From assembly GCF_004028275.1 (NCBI RefSeq), contig NZ_CP035033.1, positions 186,001-250,000 on the forward strand: 64,000 nucleotides of DNA. The letters run 5' to 3'. The notes under the pieces are model-generated. The model had not been told where the DNA came from. It worked only from the letters and a program-made list of their open reading frames with translations, and ran no database searches. A program made the translations under genes and the position numbers. Positions within the stretch are counted from its first letter, which is position 1, and every line of letters starts with the position of its first letter. This DNA comes from Hydrogenovibrio thermophilus (GTDB taxonomy: Bacteria; Pseudomonadota; Gammaproteobacteria; Thiomicrospirales; Thiomicrospiraceae). Of the stretch, positions 36,622 through 45,331 are shown one piece after another.

Positions 36622-39420
36622 ATGAAACCTACAAGCGATCTGTTTGCCACGTCTTACTTCTTTCCGCTGTTGGCGCTTTCTCTGCTAACAGGGATTGGCT
36701 TCGTCTTCTGGCAGAACTACGAAGAGCATCAACAGGTCAGTCAAGAAATCGCGTTGGAAGATGCACGGAATTTTTCCATTTCCGTGGTCGAGTTCCGAAA
36801 TTATTACGCGAAAAAAATTCTACCTTCTCTGGTGAAGCGCGGTGTGCCGGTCATGCATGATTTCGAAAATCATCCAGACGGCGCGGCACCCTTGCCAGCC
36901 ACCTTTGCCAAGGATTTTGGGCGTTATCTATCGTCGGATGGCGACGGTTATAAAGTGAAACTTTACAGCGACCAACCCTTTGTCTGGAGTCAGGACAGTC
37001 AGCACTTGGATGCATTCGAGGCCGACGCGATGGCGTATTTACGCCAACACCCCGACCAGCCGTATTGGAAAATTGTGCATCAGGACGGTCGTAAGGTGTT
37101 GCGCTATGCTCGCGCGGATGTTTTGAAAGAGAGTTGCGTCGGGTGCCATAATACCTATCCGGGTACCCCGAAAACCGATTGGAAAGCCGGTGATGTACGC
37201 GGTGTTTTGGAGGTTCAGCGACCGCTGAGTTATGGGGTGGCGGATGAGAAGCACGCTTGGCGGTCTTTTCTGTTCATGGTCGGTTTGGCGCTGATTACCC
37301 TGTTCTTGCTGGCGGTGATGATGCGTCGTTTGAAACTGTCTTTGCGTGAGTCTCGTCAGCTGCTGGAAGAGCAATCCGCTGCCAACGAACAGTTGAATAC
37401 CGAAGCCGGTCATCGGCGCCAGTTGACCGAAGAACTGGTGATGAGCCAAAACAAAACCCGCGCGGTCATGAACTCCGTGACCGATGTGATTATCGTCATC
37501 GATTCCAAGGGGATTGTCATTGAGGTCAATCGCGCGATTGAGAAGATGTTCGGCTATGCAATGGATGACATTCTGGGACAAAATATCAGTGTCTTGATGC
37601 CGAATCCGTATCGTGATGCTCATGACGGTTATCTCGAGACCTATTTGAAAACGCGTCAGAAGAACGTTATCGGTCGCACCCGTCGGGTGGAAGGGATGAA
37701 GAAGTCCGGCGAGTGTTTTCCGGTTGATTTGTCGGTCAGTGAAGTGCAGCTCAACGACACTGTGGTCTTCACCGGCGTGATTCGGGATATCACCGAACAG
37801 GTCGCGGTGGAGGAAACCATGGCGCAAGCACGGGATCAAGCCATTCAGTCGGCTCAGTTGAAATCGGAATTCCTCGCCAATATGAGTCACGAAATTCGAA
37901 CGCCGATGAATGGCGTGATGGGGATGACCAGTCTCTTGCTGGATACGCCCTTGTCCAAAGAACAACGCGCCTTGGCGGAGACGGTGTCATCCAGCGCCTC
38001 GGCATTGTTGCAGATTATCAACGATATCCTCGATTTCTCGAAAATCGAAGCCGGAAAATTAAAGGTGCATGCCGAACCTTGTGCGCTTTTGCCGACCATT
38101 GAAGGTGCCATGAGCGTAGTGGCGGATTTGGCCTTCGCTAAAGGGTTGCGGTTCGATTATTTTGTCGATCCGACTTTGCCGGATCAGGTGTTGATGGACG
38201 ATGTGCGGGTCCGTCAGGTACTGGTCAATTTGTTGGGTAACGCGATTAAGTTCACCGATCTCGGTTATGTGGTCTTACGGGTGTATGCACAGGAACGGAA
38301 AAACCAACCGGAATTGGTATTTGAAGTCGAAGATACCGGCATCGGAATTGCCGAAGAGGCTCAGGCCCGTTTGTTCAAGGCGTTTTCGCAAGTGGATGGT
38401 TCCACCACCCGTTTGCACGGCGGGACCGGCTTGGGGTTGGCCATTTCACAGCAGTTGGTGAGTTTGATGGGAGGACGTATCCGGCTGAGCAGTCAGGTTG
38501 GTCAAGGTTCACATTTCTTTTTCTGTCTGCCCCTGAAACCGGTCGGAAAAGAGGCCTGCCTGGAAGCCTTCGCCAATCCGATGCGGGGCATTTTCCTCTC
38601 GGATGCCGATCGAGTGACCGATTTGATCGTTCAGCAAATGGCTGATTTGAATTTCGAATTGACGCCTTTTGATACGTTTGACGCGTTTTACGAGGCGATT
38701 GAACGGTCAGCGCCTGAAACCTTGATTGGGGTCGATGTATCGAGGCTGGAAGACGTTTTTCCCGATAAGGCCGTTCGTGTGCAAAAAATGCAGGCCTTGA
38801 TTGATACGGGGCGGCAACTGATATGGAACGTGACCCGACAGCAGCGTCAGGATTCAGCCTATCACCCATATCTGGAAAACGACCAGGCCTATTGCCTGAT
38901 GAAACCGGTGAAAATTTCCTTTTTGCATCGTAATGCCCATCTGATTGAATCGGGGGAACTGGATAAAGTGGAGCGTGAAATTTATCACAGCCTCGAACCG
39001 GACGACAACAGCGCCGAATCGGACTCATCCGTACCTTCCGGCGAACAACGCATTTTGCTGGTAGAAGACAATGTCGTGAACCAAAAGCTGGCGTTGGCGA
39101 TTCTGGCGAAAGCCGGTTACGAAGCCGATTTGGCCGCCAATGGTCAGGAAGCACTGGACAGGCTTCAGTCCGCCACTTATGATTTAATATTGATGGATTG
39201 CCAAATGCCGGTCAAAGACGGTTATCAAGCCACGCGTGAGATTCGCGCATTGGAAACAACCACCGGCACGCATATCCCGATTATCGCCATGACCGCGAAC
39301 GCGATGAAAGGCGATGATGAAAAATGTTACGCCGTCGGCATGGACGATTACATGACCAAGCCGATCAATCCGAAAAAGCTGGCGGAAAAAGTGGCGTTTT
39401 ATTTAAAACCGCACGATTAA
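36622..39420 (+). CDS. Hybrid sensor histidine kinase with heme-c-type sensor domain
   Basis: 932 residues. Membrane segment about 11-28; periplasmic DUF3365/Tll0287-like domain (about 40-205) with a covalent heme motif C172-V-G-C175-H176; second membrane segment (about 213-233); PAS (about 275-395); HisKA with H423 in MSHEIRTPMN; ATPase domain (NLLGNAIKFTD, DTGIGIA, GGTGLGLAIS). A region without a phosphoacceptor pattern follows (about 650-790), then a full receiver domain with D859 in LMDCQMPVKDG. No HPt domain is fused and no partner regulator is adjacent. The ligand is probably gas or redox (inference). Confidence 0.9.
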   Translation: MKPTSDLFATSYFFPLLALSLLTGIGFVFWQNYEEHQQVSQEIALEDARNFSISVVEFRNYYAKKILPSLVKRGVPVMHDFENHPDGAAPLPATFAKDFGRYLSSDGDGYKVKLYSDQPFVWSQDSQHLDAFEADAMAYLRQHPDQPYWKIVHQDGRKVLRYARADVLKESCVGCHNTYPGTPKTDWKAGDVRGVLEVQRPLSYGVADEKHAWRSFLFMVGLALITLFLLAVMMRRLKLSLRESRQLLEEQSAANEQLNTEAGHRRQLTEELVMSQNKTRAVMNSVTDVIIVIDSKGIVIEVNRAIEKMFGYAMDDILGQNISVLMPNPYRDAHDGYLETYLKTRQKNVIGRTRRVEGMKKSGECFPVDLSVSEVQLNDTVVFTGVIRDITEQVAVEETMAQARDQAIQSAQLKSEFLANMSHEIRTPMNGVMGMTSLLLDTPLSKEQRALAETVSSSASALLQIINDILDFSKIEAGKLKVHAEPCALLPTIEGAMSVVADLAFAKGLRFDYFVDPTLPDQVLMDDVRVRQVLVNLLGNAIKFTDLGYVVLRVYAQERKNQPELVFEVEDTGIGIAEEAQARLFKAFSQVDGSTTRLHGGTGLGLAISQQLVSLMGGRIRLSSQVGQGSHFFFCLPLKPVGKEACLEAFANPMRGIFLSDADRVTDLIVQQMADLNFELTPFDTFDAFYEAIERSAPETLIGVDVSRLEDVFPDKAVRVQKMQALIDTGRQLIWNVTRQQRQDSAYHPYLENDQAYCLMKPVKISFLHRNAHLIESGELDKVEREIYHSLEPDDNSAESDSSVPSGEQRILLVEDNVVNQKLALAILAKAGYEADLAANGQEALDRLQSATYDLILMDCQMPVKDGYQATREIRALETTTGTHIPIIAMTANAMKGDDEKCYAVGMDDYMTKPINPKKLAEKVAFYLKPHD

Positions 39421-39453
39421 CTCAACCCCGTAACGTAATAGGTACACGACACC

Positions 39454-40218
39454 ATGGCATCACACAACGCAACACTGAAAAAAATCGGGCTCCTGATTAT
39501 CGGAGACGAAGTGTTGTCCGGTAAGCGGCAAGATAAGCATCTGGTGCAGGCCAACAGCCTATTGCGCCCGAGAGGCTTGGCGATTTCCTGGGTGCGGATT
39601 TTAGGGGATGAGCCGCGATTTCTGACCGAAACCTTAAAGGAAACCTTTGCCAGTGGTGACATCGTGTTTTCGTTCGGCGGAATTGGCGCCACACCGGATG
39701 ATCGCACCCGTCAGTCGGCCGCCAAAGCGTTGGGGGTACCGATCGAACGCCACCCGGATGCGGTTCGCGAAATTGAAGCCCAATTCGGAGAAGACGCTTA
39801 TCCGCAGCGTATTCACATGGGCGAATACCCGCAAGGCGCCAGCATTATTCCGAACGCTTATAACCGGGTGCCGGGCTTTTCGATTCAAGACCACCACTTT
39901 ATGCCCGGGTTCCCGATGATGGCGAAACCCATGATGGAGTGGGTACTGAACACCTATTATGCCGAGATGACATTCGAACCGAAAGTCGAGAAGACCATCC
40001 GTTTGATGGACGGTCAGGAATCGGAATGGATTACCTTTATGGAAGATTTCGAGGCGCGTTTTCCCGATTTGCGCCTGTTCAGCCTGCCGAGTATTTCGTC
40101 CAGCGGGGAGCGCACCATTGAGTTGGGTGTGGAAGGCTTTGAAGCCCAGGCCGAAGCGGGGTTGCGAGTTTTGATTGCCGAAGCGGAAAAACGTCGCGCG
40201 ACGTTTGAGGTCCTTTGA
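39454..40218 (+). CDS. MoaB/Mog-like molybdopterin-binding domain protein
   Basis: 254 residues with the MoCF_biosynth (CinA N-terminal) domain: IGLLIIGDEVLSGKRQDKH, then VFSFGGIGATPDDRT, the hallmark GG-x-G-x-TPDD. There is no C-terminal CinA deamidase domain. It resembles stand-alone competence/damage-inducible-like proteins such as YfaY, some of which process NAD derivatives or bind molybdopterin. SoxC in this window is a molybdoenzyme, but no direct link is shown. Its stop overlaps the start of the next gene. Confidence 0.82.
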   Translation: MASHNATLKKIGLLIIGDEVLSGKRQDKHLVQANSLLRPRGLAISWVRILGDEPRFLTETLKETFASGDIVFSFGGIGATPDDRTRQSAAKALGVPIERHPDAVREIEAQFGEDAYPQRIHMGEYPQGASIIPNAYNRVPGFSIQDHHFMPGFPMMAKPMMEWVLNTYYAEMTFEPKVEKTIRLMDGQESEWITFMEDFEARFPDLRLFSLPSISSSGERTIELGVEGFEAQAEAGLRVLIAEAEKRRATFEVL

Positions 40219-41414
40219 AGTCGCGTACCACCGATGTGCTGGTGTTGGGCGCCGGCGCAGCCGGTTTGATGTGCGCGGCCACCGCCGGTTATCGTGGCCG
40301 CCGGGTCGAGGTGCTGGATCATGCGCCGAAGGCGGCCGCCAAAATTCGCATTTCCGGCGGCGGAAAGTGCAACTTCACCAATCTGACGGTTCGTCCGGAC
40401 CATTATCTGTGCGGGAACCCGCATTTCGTTAAAAGTGCTTTGGCGCGTTATCAACCGCAGGATTTCATCGACTTGGTCGACCGCCATGGCTTGGTGTATG
40501 AAACGCGCGAGCTGGGCAAATTATTCTGCCAGAATCGCGCGGGGGATTTGATTCAAATCCTGCGCACCGAGTGTGATTGGGCGGGTGTCGAATTTCACTT
40601 GAATACGCGAGTCGAACAAGTCGAAGCCTTGGATGAGTCCCATCAGCCATTGCGGTTTCGTGTTGTCACCAATTATGAAGTCATCGAGTGTGAGTCGCTG
40701 GTGGTGGCGACGGGTGGCTTATCGTTTCCGAAGTTGAAAGCCAGCGGATTCGGTTATCGTCTGGCAGAACAGTTTGGTTTGGCGGTGATCGAAAAACGCC
40801 CAGGCCTGGTGCCTTTGGTGTTTGACGGCAAGCTGCGCGATTTTTGTGCCGCCATGGCCGGAGTATCTCTGGATGTGACCATCCGTAACCAAGACGACAC
40901 ACAATCCTTCTCGGAGGCCTTATTGTTTACCCATCAAGGCATCAGTGGACCGGGTGTTTTGCAGATTTCCAATTACTGGCGGCCGGGCGAGGCGATCCGG
41001 GTGAATCTGTTGCCCGACATAGATGTCGTTGAGGCCTTGTTAAAATTGAAGCAAGAAAATGCTGGCCTGAAAAAATGGTTAAACGGTTTCTGGCCTAAGA
41101 AATTCACCCAGGCCTGGTTGGAAAAATATCCTTTGTCCGAACCGCTGGCGGAACTGCCCGACGAACGCCTGCGGCAGTATGCCGAACAGCTCACTGCCTG
41201 GACGCTTTACCCGTCCGACACCGCCGGTTACGATAAGGCGGAAGTCACACTGGGCGGCATCGACACAAATGCGATTTCCTCGAAAACGCTGGAGGTCAAA
41301 ACCACGCCGGGGTTGTATTTTATCGGTGAGGTGCTGGACGTCACCGGTCAACTGGGCGGGTATAATTTCCAGTGGGCTTGGGCGTCTGGCTTCGCCGCCG
41401 GGCAATCGGCTTGA
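40215..41414 (+). CDS. BaiN/YhiN-like FAD-dependent oxidoreductase (HI0933 family)
   Basis: 399 residues. FAD binding: DVLVLGAGAAGLMCAATAG, then ISGGGKCNFTN, typical of the HI0933/YhiN family, and the C-terminal GEVLDVTGQLGGYNFQWAWASG. The start is TTG at 40215, overlapping the preceding TGA as TTGA, with GAGG four bases upstream; the next Met is inside the FAD motif, so no ATG start is possible. Substrate unknown in most bacteria. Two CCAGGCCTGG words (40800, 41108), one coding Pro-Gly-Leu and the other Gln-Ala-Trp. Confidence 0.88.
   Translation: MKSRTTDVLVLGAGAAGLMCAATAGYRGRRVEVLDHAPKAAAKIRISGGGKCNFTNLTVRPDHYLCGNPHFVKSALARYQPQDFIDLVDRHGLVYETRELGKLFCQNRAGDLIQILRTECDWAGVEFHLNTRVEQVEALDESHQPLRFRVVTNYEVIECESLVVATGGLSFPKLKASGFGYRLAEQFGLAVIEKRPGLVPLVFDGKLRDFCAAMAGVSLDVTIRNQDDTQSFSEALLFTHQGISGPGVLQISNYWRPGEAIRVNLLPDIDVVEALLKLKQENAGLKKWLNGFWPKKFTQAWLEKYPLSEPLAELPDERLRQYAEQLTAWTLYPSDTAGYDKAEVTLGGIDTNAISSKTLEVKTTPGLYFIGEVLDVTGQLGGYNFQWAWASGFAAGQSA
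40800..40809. repeat. CCAGGCCTGG word in the BaiN-like gene, first copy
   Basis: Perfect copy phased as Pro-Gly-Leu. The second copy in this gene, at 41108-41117, is phased as Gln-Ala-Trp. Confidence 0.9.
41108..41117. repeat. CCAGGCCTGG word in the BaiN-like gene, second copy
   Basis: Perfect copy, Thr-Gln-Ala-Trp. Confidence 0.9.
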
Positions 41415-41482
41415 CCAAGAGAAGGGCTCAATGCCGTATAATAGCGTTATTCAGAAACCAAACGAGAGCGAACAACCGTTTT

Positions 41483-41932
41483 ATGAACCTACTTAATCTA
41501 CCCGAAGACACGCGTGCGCCTTTTTCCAAAACCGTTCAGACGTTGATTCAAAAGCATAAAATCGACCCGAACGAAATTTTTATGAATGTGTTGGAAAGCG
41601 AAGAAGCGCCGGAAATGAACTATTGGATGATGAAAGTCCTGATTCAAGAGCATTTCGTGTCGCCACAACAGGAAGTGGCCAAGGACGCGGCGGGCGAAAC
41701 CGTCAAACCCTTGCAAGCGGCGTGTTTGTTGAATAATGTCGGCGCGCTGGCGGCGTTGTTGGAAGCCAACGCCTTTCAGGGTGGCGTGACGGATCGTGAA
41801 TTTCAATTGGCGGCGCGGATTGCCTCCCGTCAGGAAGACCAAGGTGCCTTGGGCGTGATTATGAAATACGCACAGGAAGTCGGTAACTTGGAAACCTTTA
41901 TGCGCGAGTTGCAGGATGCGCCCATTCAATAA
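41483..41932 (+). CDS. Conserved-looking hypothetical protein
   Basis: 149 residues from the ATG at 41483. No family recognised. The protein is soluble and mostly helical by inspection: acidic, with alternating leucine/alanine (ACLLNNVGALAALLEANAF, GVIMKYAQEVGNLETFMREL). Two lengthy helices near the C terminus recall ankyrin- or TPR-like packing, but the repeats are not regular enough to call. It lies 68 bases after the BaiN-like gene on the same strand. Longer readings upstream overlap that gene and look non-coding. Confidence 0.6.
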   Translation: MNLLNLPEDTRAPFSKTVQTLIQKHKIDPNEIFMNVLESEEAPEMNYWMMKVLIQEHFVSPQQEVAKDAAGETVKPLQAACLLNNVGALAALLEANAFQGGVTDREFQLAARIASRQEDQGALGVIMKYAQEVGNLETFMRELQDAPIQ

Positions 41933-42041
41933 ACAGAATAAACCAGTCAGTTAAGTTTACTCTTTGCCTGTGGCGTACAAAGCCTTATAGTTAGAGCATA
42001 CTCCCCAATTTAATGTTCAATTTAACTTAAGGTGAAGCACA

Positions 42042-42701
42042 ATGACGTTACGTTTACCCTTCCTGTTTATTTCCGCCACTTTGATCGCCACCGGTGCGCA
42101 GGCGTTTGAAGACATTCCCCATCAACAAAACAACGCTTATGTTTGGGATTCCTACGGCAATATCGTCCGTGATCGAGACGGTAATTGCGTGAGAACCATC
42201 CATTGGAAAGAAGATACCGTACCTTGCGGCGGTGAGCCGAAAGCCGTGGTCAATGCCGAAGCGCCGATGCCGAAAAAAGCCGAACCGGTCGCCGAGTCCG
42301 CTAAAGCGGTTGAAGAACCGGTTGTCGAAGAAGTGGCCGCTGCGGTTGCGGTGGTGGAAGTCGCCAAGCCGGCGGATTTCAACGGCTTTTTCAAAACCGA
42401 CAGTTTTGAGCTGACCGACGAAGCCAAATCCAAGCTGGATGGTTATGCCGAATATTTGCAAGCCAACCCGGACACGACTTTGCAAATTCGTGGTTTTACC
42501 GACAGTCATGGTTCCGCGGCCTATAACCAGAAGTTATCGCAAAAGCGTGCGGATTCCGTTAAAAACTATCTGGAAAGCAAAGATGTGGATGCAAAACGCA
42601 TGGAATCGATTGGCGAGGGTGAAAAATATCCAGTGGCCGATAATGCTACGTCCGCTGGACGCGCCAAAAACCGCCGTGTCGAGTTGACGGTCACCGAATA
42701 A
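42042..42701 (+). CDS. OmpA-family peptidoglycan-binding protein
   Basis: 219 residues with a signal peptide of about 21 (ATLIATGAQA). A short N-terminal part (QQNNAYVWDSYGNIVRDRDGNCVRTIHW) resembles the segment found before OmpA domains in other sulfur-oxidising gammaproteobacteria. An alanine/valine/proline/glutamate linker (about 65-105) leads to an OmpA C-terminal domain (about 110-217; LQIRGFTDSHGSAAYNQKLSQKRA, RRVELTV). It should link outer membrane or periplasm to peptidoglycan. No beta-barrel domain. Terminator follows. Confidence 0.85.
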   Translation: MTLRLPFLFISATLIATGAQAFEDIPHQQNNAYVWDSYGNIVRDRDGNCVRTIHWKEDTVPCGGEPKAVVNAEAPMPKKAEPVAESAKAVEEPVVEEVAAAVAVVEVAKPADFNGFFKTDSFELTDEAKSKLDGYAEYLQANPDTTLQIRGFTDSHGSAAYNQKLSQKRADSVKNYLESKDVDAKRMESIGEGEKYPVADNATSAGRAKNRRVELTVTE

Positions 42702-42722
42702 TTCGCAAACGATCTTCCTTTT

Positions 42723-42747
42723 TAAGCGGCGAAAGCCGCTTTTTTTG
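42723..42747 (+). terminator. Intrinsic terminator after the OmpA-family gene
   Basis: AAGCGGC-GAAA-GCCGCTT followed by seven T; a short tetraloop hairpin. Confidence 0.9.
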
Positions 42748-42757
42748 TACGTTAATA

Positions 42758-42794
42758 ATAGCTAATTACTATTGTGTTATTAAAAACAATTAAT
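42758..42794 (+). promoter_or_regulatory. OxyR-type operator candidate
   Basis: Four tetranucleotides at seven-base spacing: ATAG-N7-CTAT-N7-TTAA-N7-TAAT. The first two match the OxyR consensus exactly and the spacing is exact throughout; the third and fourth are looser. It ends just before a plausible -35/-10 pair at 42795-42823, which is where an activating OxyR tetramer sits. Upstream of a peroxiredoxin-glutaredoxin gene, a classic OxyR target. The region is AT-rich, so chance matches are easier. Confidence 0.5.
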
Positions 42795-42823
42795 TTTACT
42801 TAATTAAAGAATCTTTCTACAAT
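42795..42823 (+). promoter_or_regulatory. Candidate sigma-70 promoter of the peroxiredoxin gene
   Basis: TTTACT at 42795-42800 and TACAAT at 42818-42823 with a 17-base spacer; the start codon is about 85 bases on. The -10 is good and the -35 weak, as expected for an activator-dependent promoter. Confidence 0.45.
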
Positions 42824-42910
42824 AAGAACCGTATTCAAAAGGAATTCATTTTTTAAGCTGTTGTAGTGCGATAAGATAAGAACTGCAATCACTAAACCAA
42901 GGAGAAAAAG

Positions 42911-43654
42911 ATGTCTCAAGCTATGGAAAATCGTGAAGGAAAGACGGTCCCAAGTGTGGTCTGGCCAACGCGTCAGAATAACGAATGGGTAAACATTAAC
43001 AGTGATGATATTTTCAAAGGTCGTACGGTTGTCGTTTTCTCGCTTCCGGGTGCCTTTACCCCAACATGTTCTTCAACTCACTTGCCTCGCTACAACGAGC
43101 TTGCACCGGTATTCTTTGAAAACGGTGTCGACGAAATCGTTTGTCTGTCCGTAAACGATACCTTCGTTATGAACGAATGGGCGAAGGACCAAGAGTCTAA
43201 CAACGTGACCTTGATTCCAGACGGAAACGGTGAGTTCACCGAAGGCATGGGCATGTTGGTCGATAAAAACGACCTTGGTTTCGGTAAGCGTTCATGGCGT
43301 TATTCCATGTTGGTGAAAGACGGTGTCGTTGAGAAAATGTTCATCGAGCCGAATGTACCGGGTGACCCGTTTGAAGTGTCCGATGCCGATACCATGCTGA
43401 ACTACATCAATCCGAATGCACAAGCGGCGAAAGTGGCGACCATTTTCACCAAGCCGGGCTGTCCTTTCTGTGCCAAAGCGAAAGCGGCAATGGAAGATGC
43501 CGGCATCGAGTATGAAGAAATCGGTATTTCCAATCACGGTGTGACGTCGCGTACGCTTCGTGCGGTGGCGAATGCGGATACGGTTCCGCAAATCTTCATC
43601 GAAGGTGAATACATCGGTGGTTCCGACGATCTTGAAACCTATTTGGCCAAATAA
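42911..43654 (+). CDS. Peroxiredoxin-5/glutaredoxin fusion protein
   Basis: 247 residues in two domains. The AhpC/Prx5 domain (about 3-165) has peroxidatic C53 in [14 protein letters not shown]. The glutaredoxin domain (about 174-247) has C184-P-F-C187. This hybrid reduces hydroperoxides with electrons from glutathione, the glutaredoxin half acting as its own reductant, as known for the Haemophilus and Chromatium proteins. The strong AAGGAGAAAA binding site and codon choice (GGT, CGT, AAC) suggest high expression. Glutathione reductase follows after a terminator, completing the pathway. Confidence 0.95.
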   Translation: MSQAMENREGKTVPSVVWPTRQNNEWVNINSDDIFKGRTVVVFSLPGAFTPTCSSTHLPRYNELAPVFFENGVDEIVCLSVNDTFVMNEWAKDQESNNVTLIPDGNGEFTEGMGMLVDKNDLGFGKRSWRYSMLVKDGVVEKMFIEPNVPGDPFEVSDADTMLNYINPNAQAAKVATIFTKPGCPFCAKAKAAMEDAGIEYEEIGISNHGVTSRTLRAVANADTVPQIFIEGEYIGGSDDLETYLAK

Positions 43655-43674
43655 TCCAAACAGGTAGATGGATG

Positions 43675-43703
43675 CAAAAAACCACCAGGCCTGGTGGTTT
43701 TTT
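43675..43703. terminator. Terminator built on the CCAGGCCTGG word
   Basis: ACCA-CCAGGCCTGG-TGGT with flanking A and T runs, between the Prx-Grx gene and glutathione reductase. The same 18-base palindrome as the terminator at 20227-20244; centre at 43685-43694. Confidence 0.88.
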
Positions 43704-43801
43704 GCCTTTTAAGGCCCGGAAAGCCTTATAACAGAATTATAAGAATGCCTATTTATGGATTCGAATAGATAGACATTTTTTCAGGAAGAGGAAAACGCAA
43801 G

Positions 43802-45172
43802 ATGCAATATGATTACGATTTGATCGCCATCGGTGGCGGTAGCGGCGGCTTGTCCGTCGTGGAGCGCGCCGTCGAGTACGGTAAGAAATGTGCCGTGGTG
43901 GAAGCCAAAAAAATGGGCGGAACCTGTGTGAACATCGGGTGCGTGCCTAAGAAAGTAATGTGGTTTGGTGCTCATATTGCAGAAGCGCTCCGTGACGCGC
44001 CGGATTTCGGGTTCCACGTGGAACGCAAAGGGTTCGACTGGGCGGAATTGGTGAAACGTCGTGAAAACTACATTTCCAATATCACCACCTGGTACGGCGG
44101 TTACATGAAGGATTTGGGCATTGATGTCCTGGAAGGTTGGGGCAGCTTTGTCGATGCGCACACTGTGTCGGTGGACGGAAAACTTGTTACCGCCGAAACC
44201 ATTGTGATTGCACCGGGTGGCACGCCGTTGATTCCGAATGAAACCGAGAATGCCGAATTGGGCATTACGTCGGACGGTTTTTTTGCCTTACAGGAGCAGC
44301 CGAAAAAAGTGGCGGTCATTGGCAGCGGTTACATCGCCGTGGAAATTGCCGGGGTCTTGCAGGCGCTGGGCACCGACACCACCTTAATCAGCCGTAAGGA
44401 TTTGGTGTTGCGCGGTTTCGACGACATGGTGCGTGAAACTTTGACCGATGCGATGATCGAAAGCGGCATTCATAAGGAGTACCACTTCAAGGTTAAGAAG
44501 CTGATCAAAGCGGACGACGGGACCTTGATTATCGAATCGGAAGACGGTCAGCACTTGGAAGGCTTTGATGAAATCATCTGGGCCGTCGGACGCCAGACCT
44601 TGACCGAGCCGTTGGCCTTGGACAAGGTCGGGTTGGAAGTCAACGGACGTGGATTTATCGACGTTAACGACTATCACCAGACCGATGTGCCGAATATCTA
44701 TGCCATCGGTGATGTCACCGGGCAGGCGCAGTTGACGCCGGTGGCCATCCGTGCCGGGCGTTATCTGGCAGAACGGTTGTACAACAACCAGCCGCAGTTG
44801 AAAATGGATTTGTCCAAAGTGCCGACGGTGGTGTTTTCGCATCCGCCGGTCGGGACCATTGGGTTGGCCGAACATGATGCGCGCCGTGAATACGGTCACG
44901 ACAATGTTCAGGTCTATTCATCGGTGTTTACACCGATGCGTTATGCCTTTACCGGTCATCAGATCAAAACGGCTTTGAAGTTGGTTTGTGTTGGTGAAGA
45001 GCAAAAAGTGGTCGGCATTCACATCGTCGGTGACGGCGCGGATGAAATGCTGCAAGGATTCGCGGTGGCCGTGCAAATGGGCGCGACCAAAGCGGATTTG
45101 GATGCGACCATCGCCATTCACCCGAGTTCCTCGGAAGAGTTGGTGACCATGCGTCCAATGATTTTGAAGTAG
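43802..45172 (+). CDS. gor: Glutathione-disulfide reductase
   Basis: NADPH-dependent flavoenzyme that regenerates glutathione. 456 residues: FAD site [15 protein letters not shown], redox pair C42-VNIG-C47 in [13 protein letters not shown], nucleotide site [14 protein letters not shown] with the following SRKD-LRGFD basic residues favouring [13 protein letters not shown], and the C-terminal catalytic pair H440/E445 in IHPSSSEE. It supplies the glutathione used by the Prx-Grx protein directly upstream. Good GAGGAAAA binding site region. Confidence 0.96.
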   Translation: MQYDYDLIAIGGGSGGLSVVERAVEYGKKCAVVEAKKMGGTCVNIGCVPKKVMWFGAHIAEALRDAPDFGFHVERKGFDWAELVKRRENYISNITTWYGGYMKDLGIDVLEGWGSFVDAHTVSVDGKLVTAETIVIAPGGTPLIPNETENAELGITSDGFFALQEQPKKVAVIGSGYIAVEIAGVLQALGTDTTLISRKDLVLRGFDDMVRETLTDAMIESGIHKEYHFKVKKLIKADDGTLIIESEDGQHLEGFDEIIWAVGRQTLTEPLALDKVGLEVNGRGFIDVNDYHQTDVPNIYAIGDVTGQAQLTPVAIRAGRYLAERLYNNQPQLKMDLSKVPTVVFSHPPVGTIGLAEHDARREYGHDNVQVYSSVFTPMRYAFTGHQIKTALKLVCVGEEQKVVGIHIVGDGADEMLQGFAVAVQMGATKADLDATIAIHPSSSEELVTMRPMILK

Positions 45173-45193
45173 TTTCCCCTTAAGTTAAGTTTT

Positions 45194-45227
45194 GGGCGTG
45201 GTTGCCTCAGTGCCACGCCCTTTTTTC
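45194..45227 (+). terminator. Intrinsic terminator after gor
   Basis: GGGCGTGG pairs with CCACGCCC across an 11-base loop, followed by TTTTTT. Confidence 0.9.
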
Positions 45228-45331
45228 TGCCTGCCTTTCCGGTTCGTTTCCTGAGCCTTGAAATCTCTATTGCGTCTGCCTGCCGGTTTCCGGTAAGCTA
45301 AAACGATTCTGTCTATTCTTTGAGGCCTGTT

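Noticed and set aside
37039-37965. 308-residue open frame opposite the hybrid kinase
   Set aside because: Antisense to the PAS and histidine kinase domains; no independent support.
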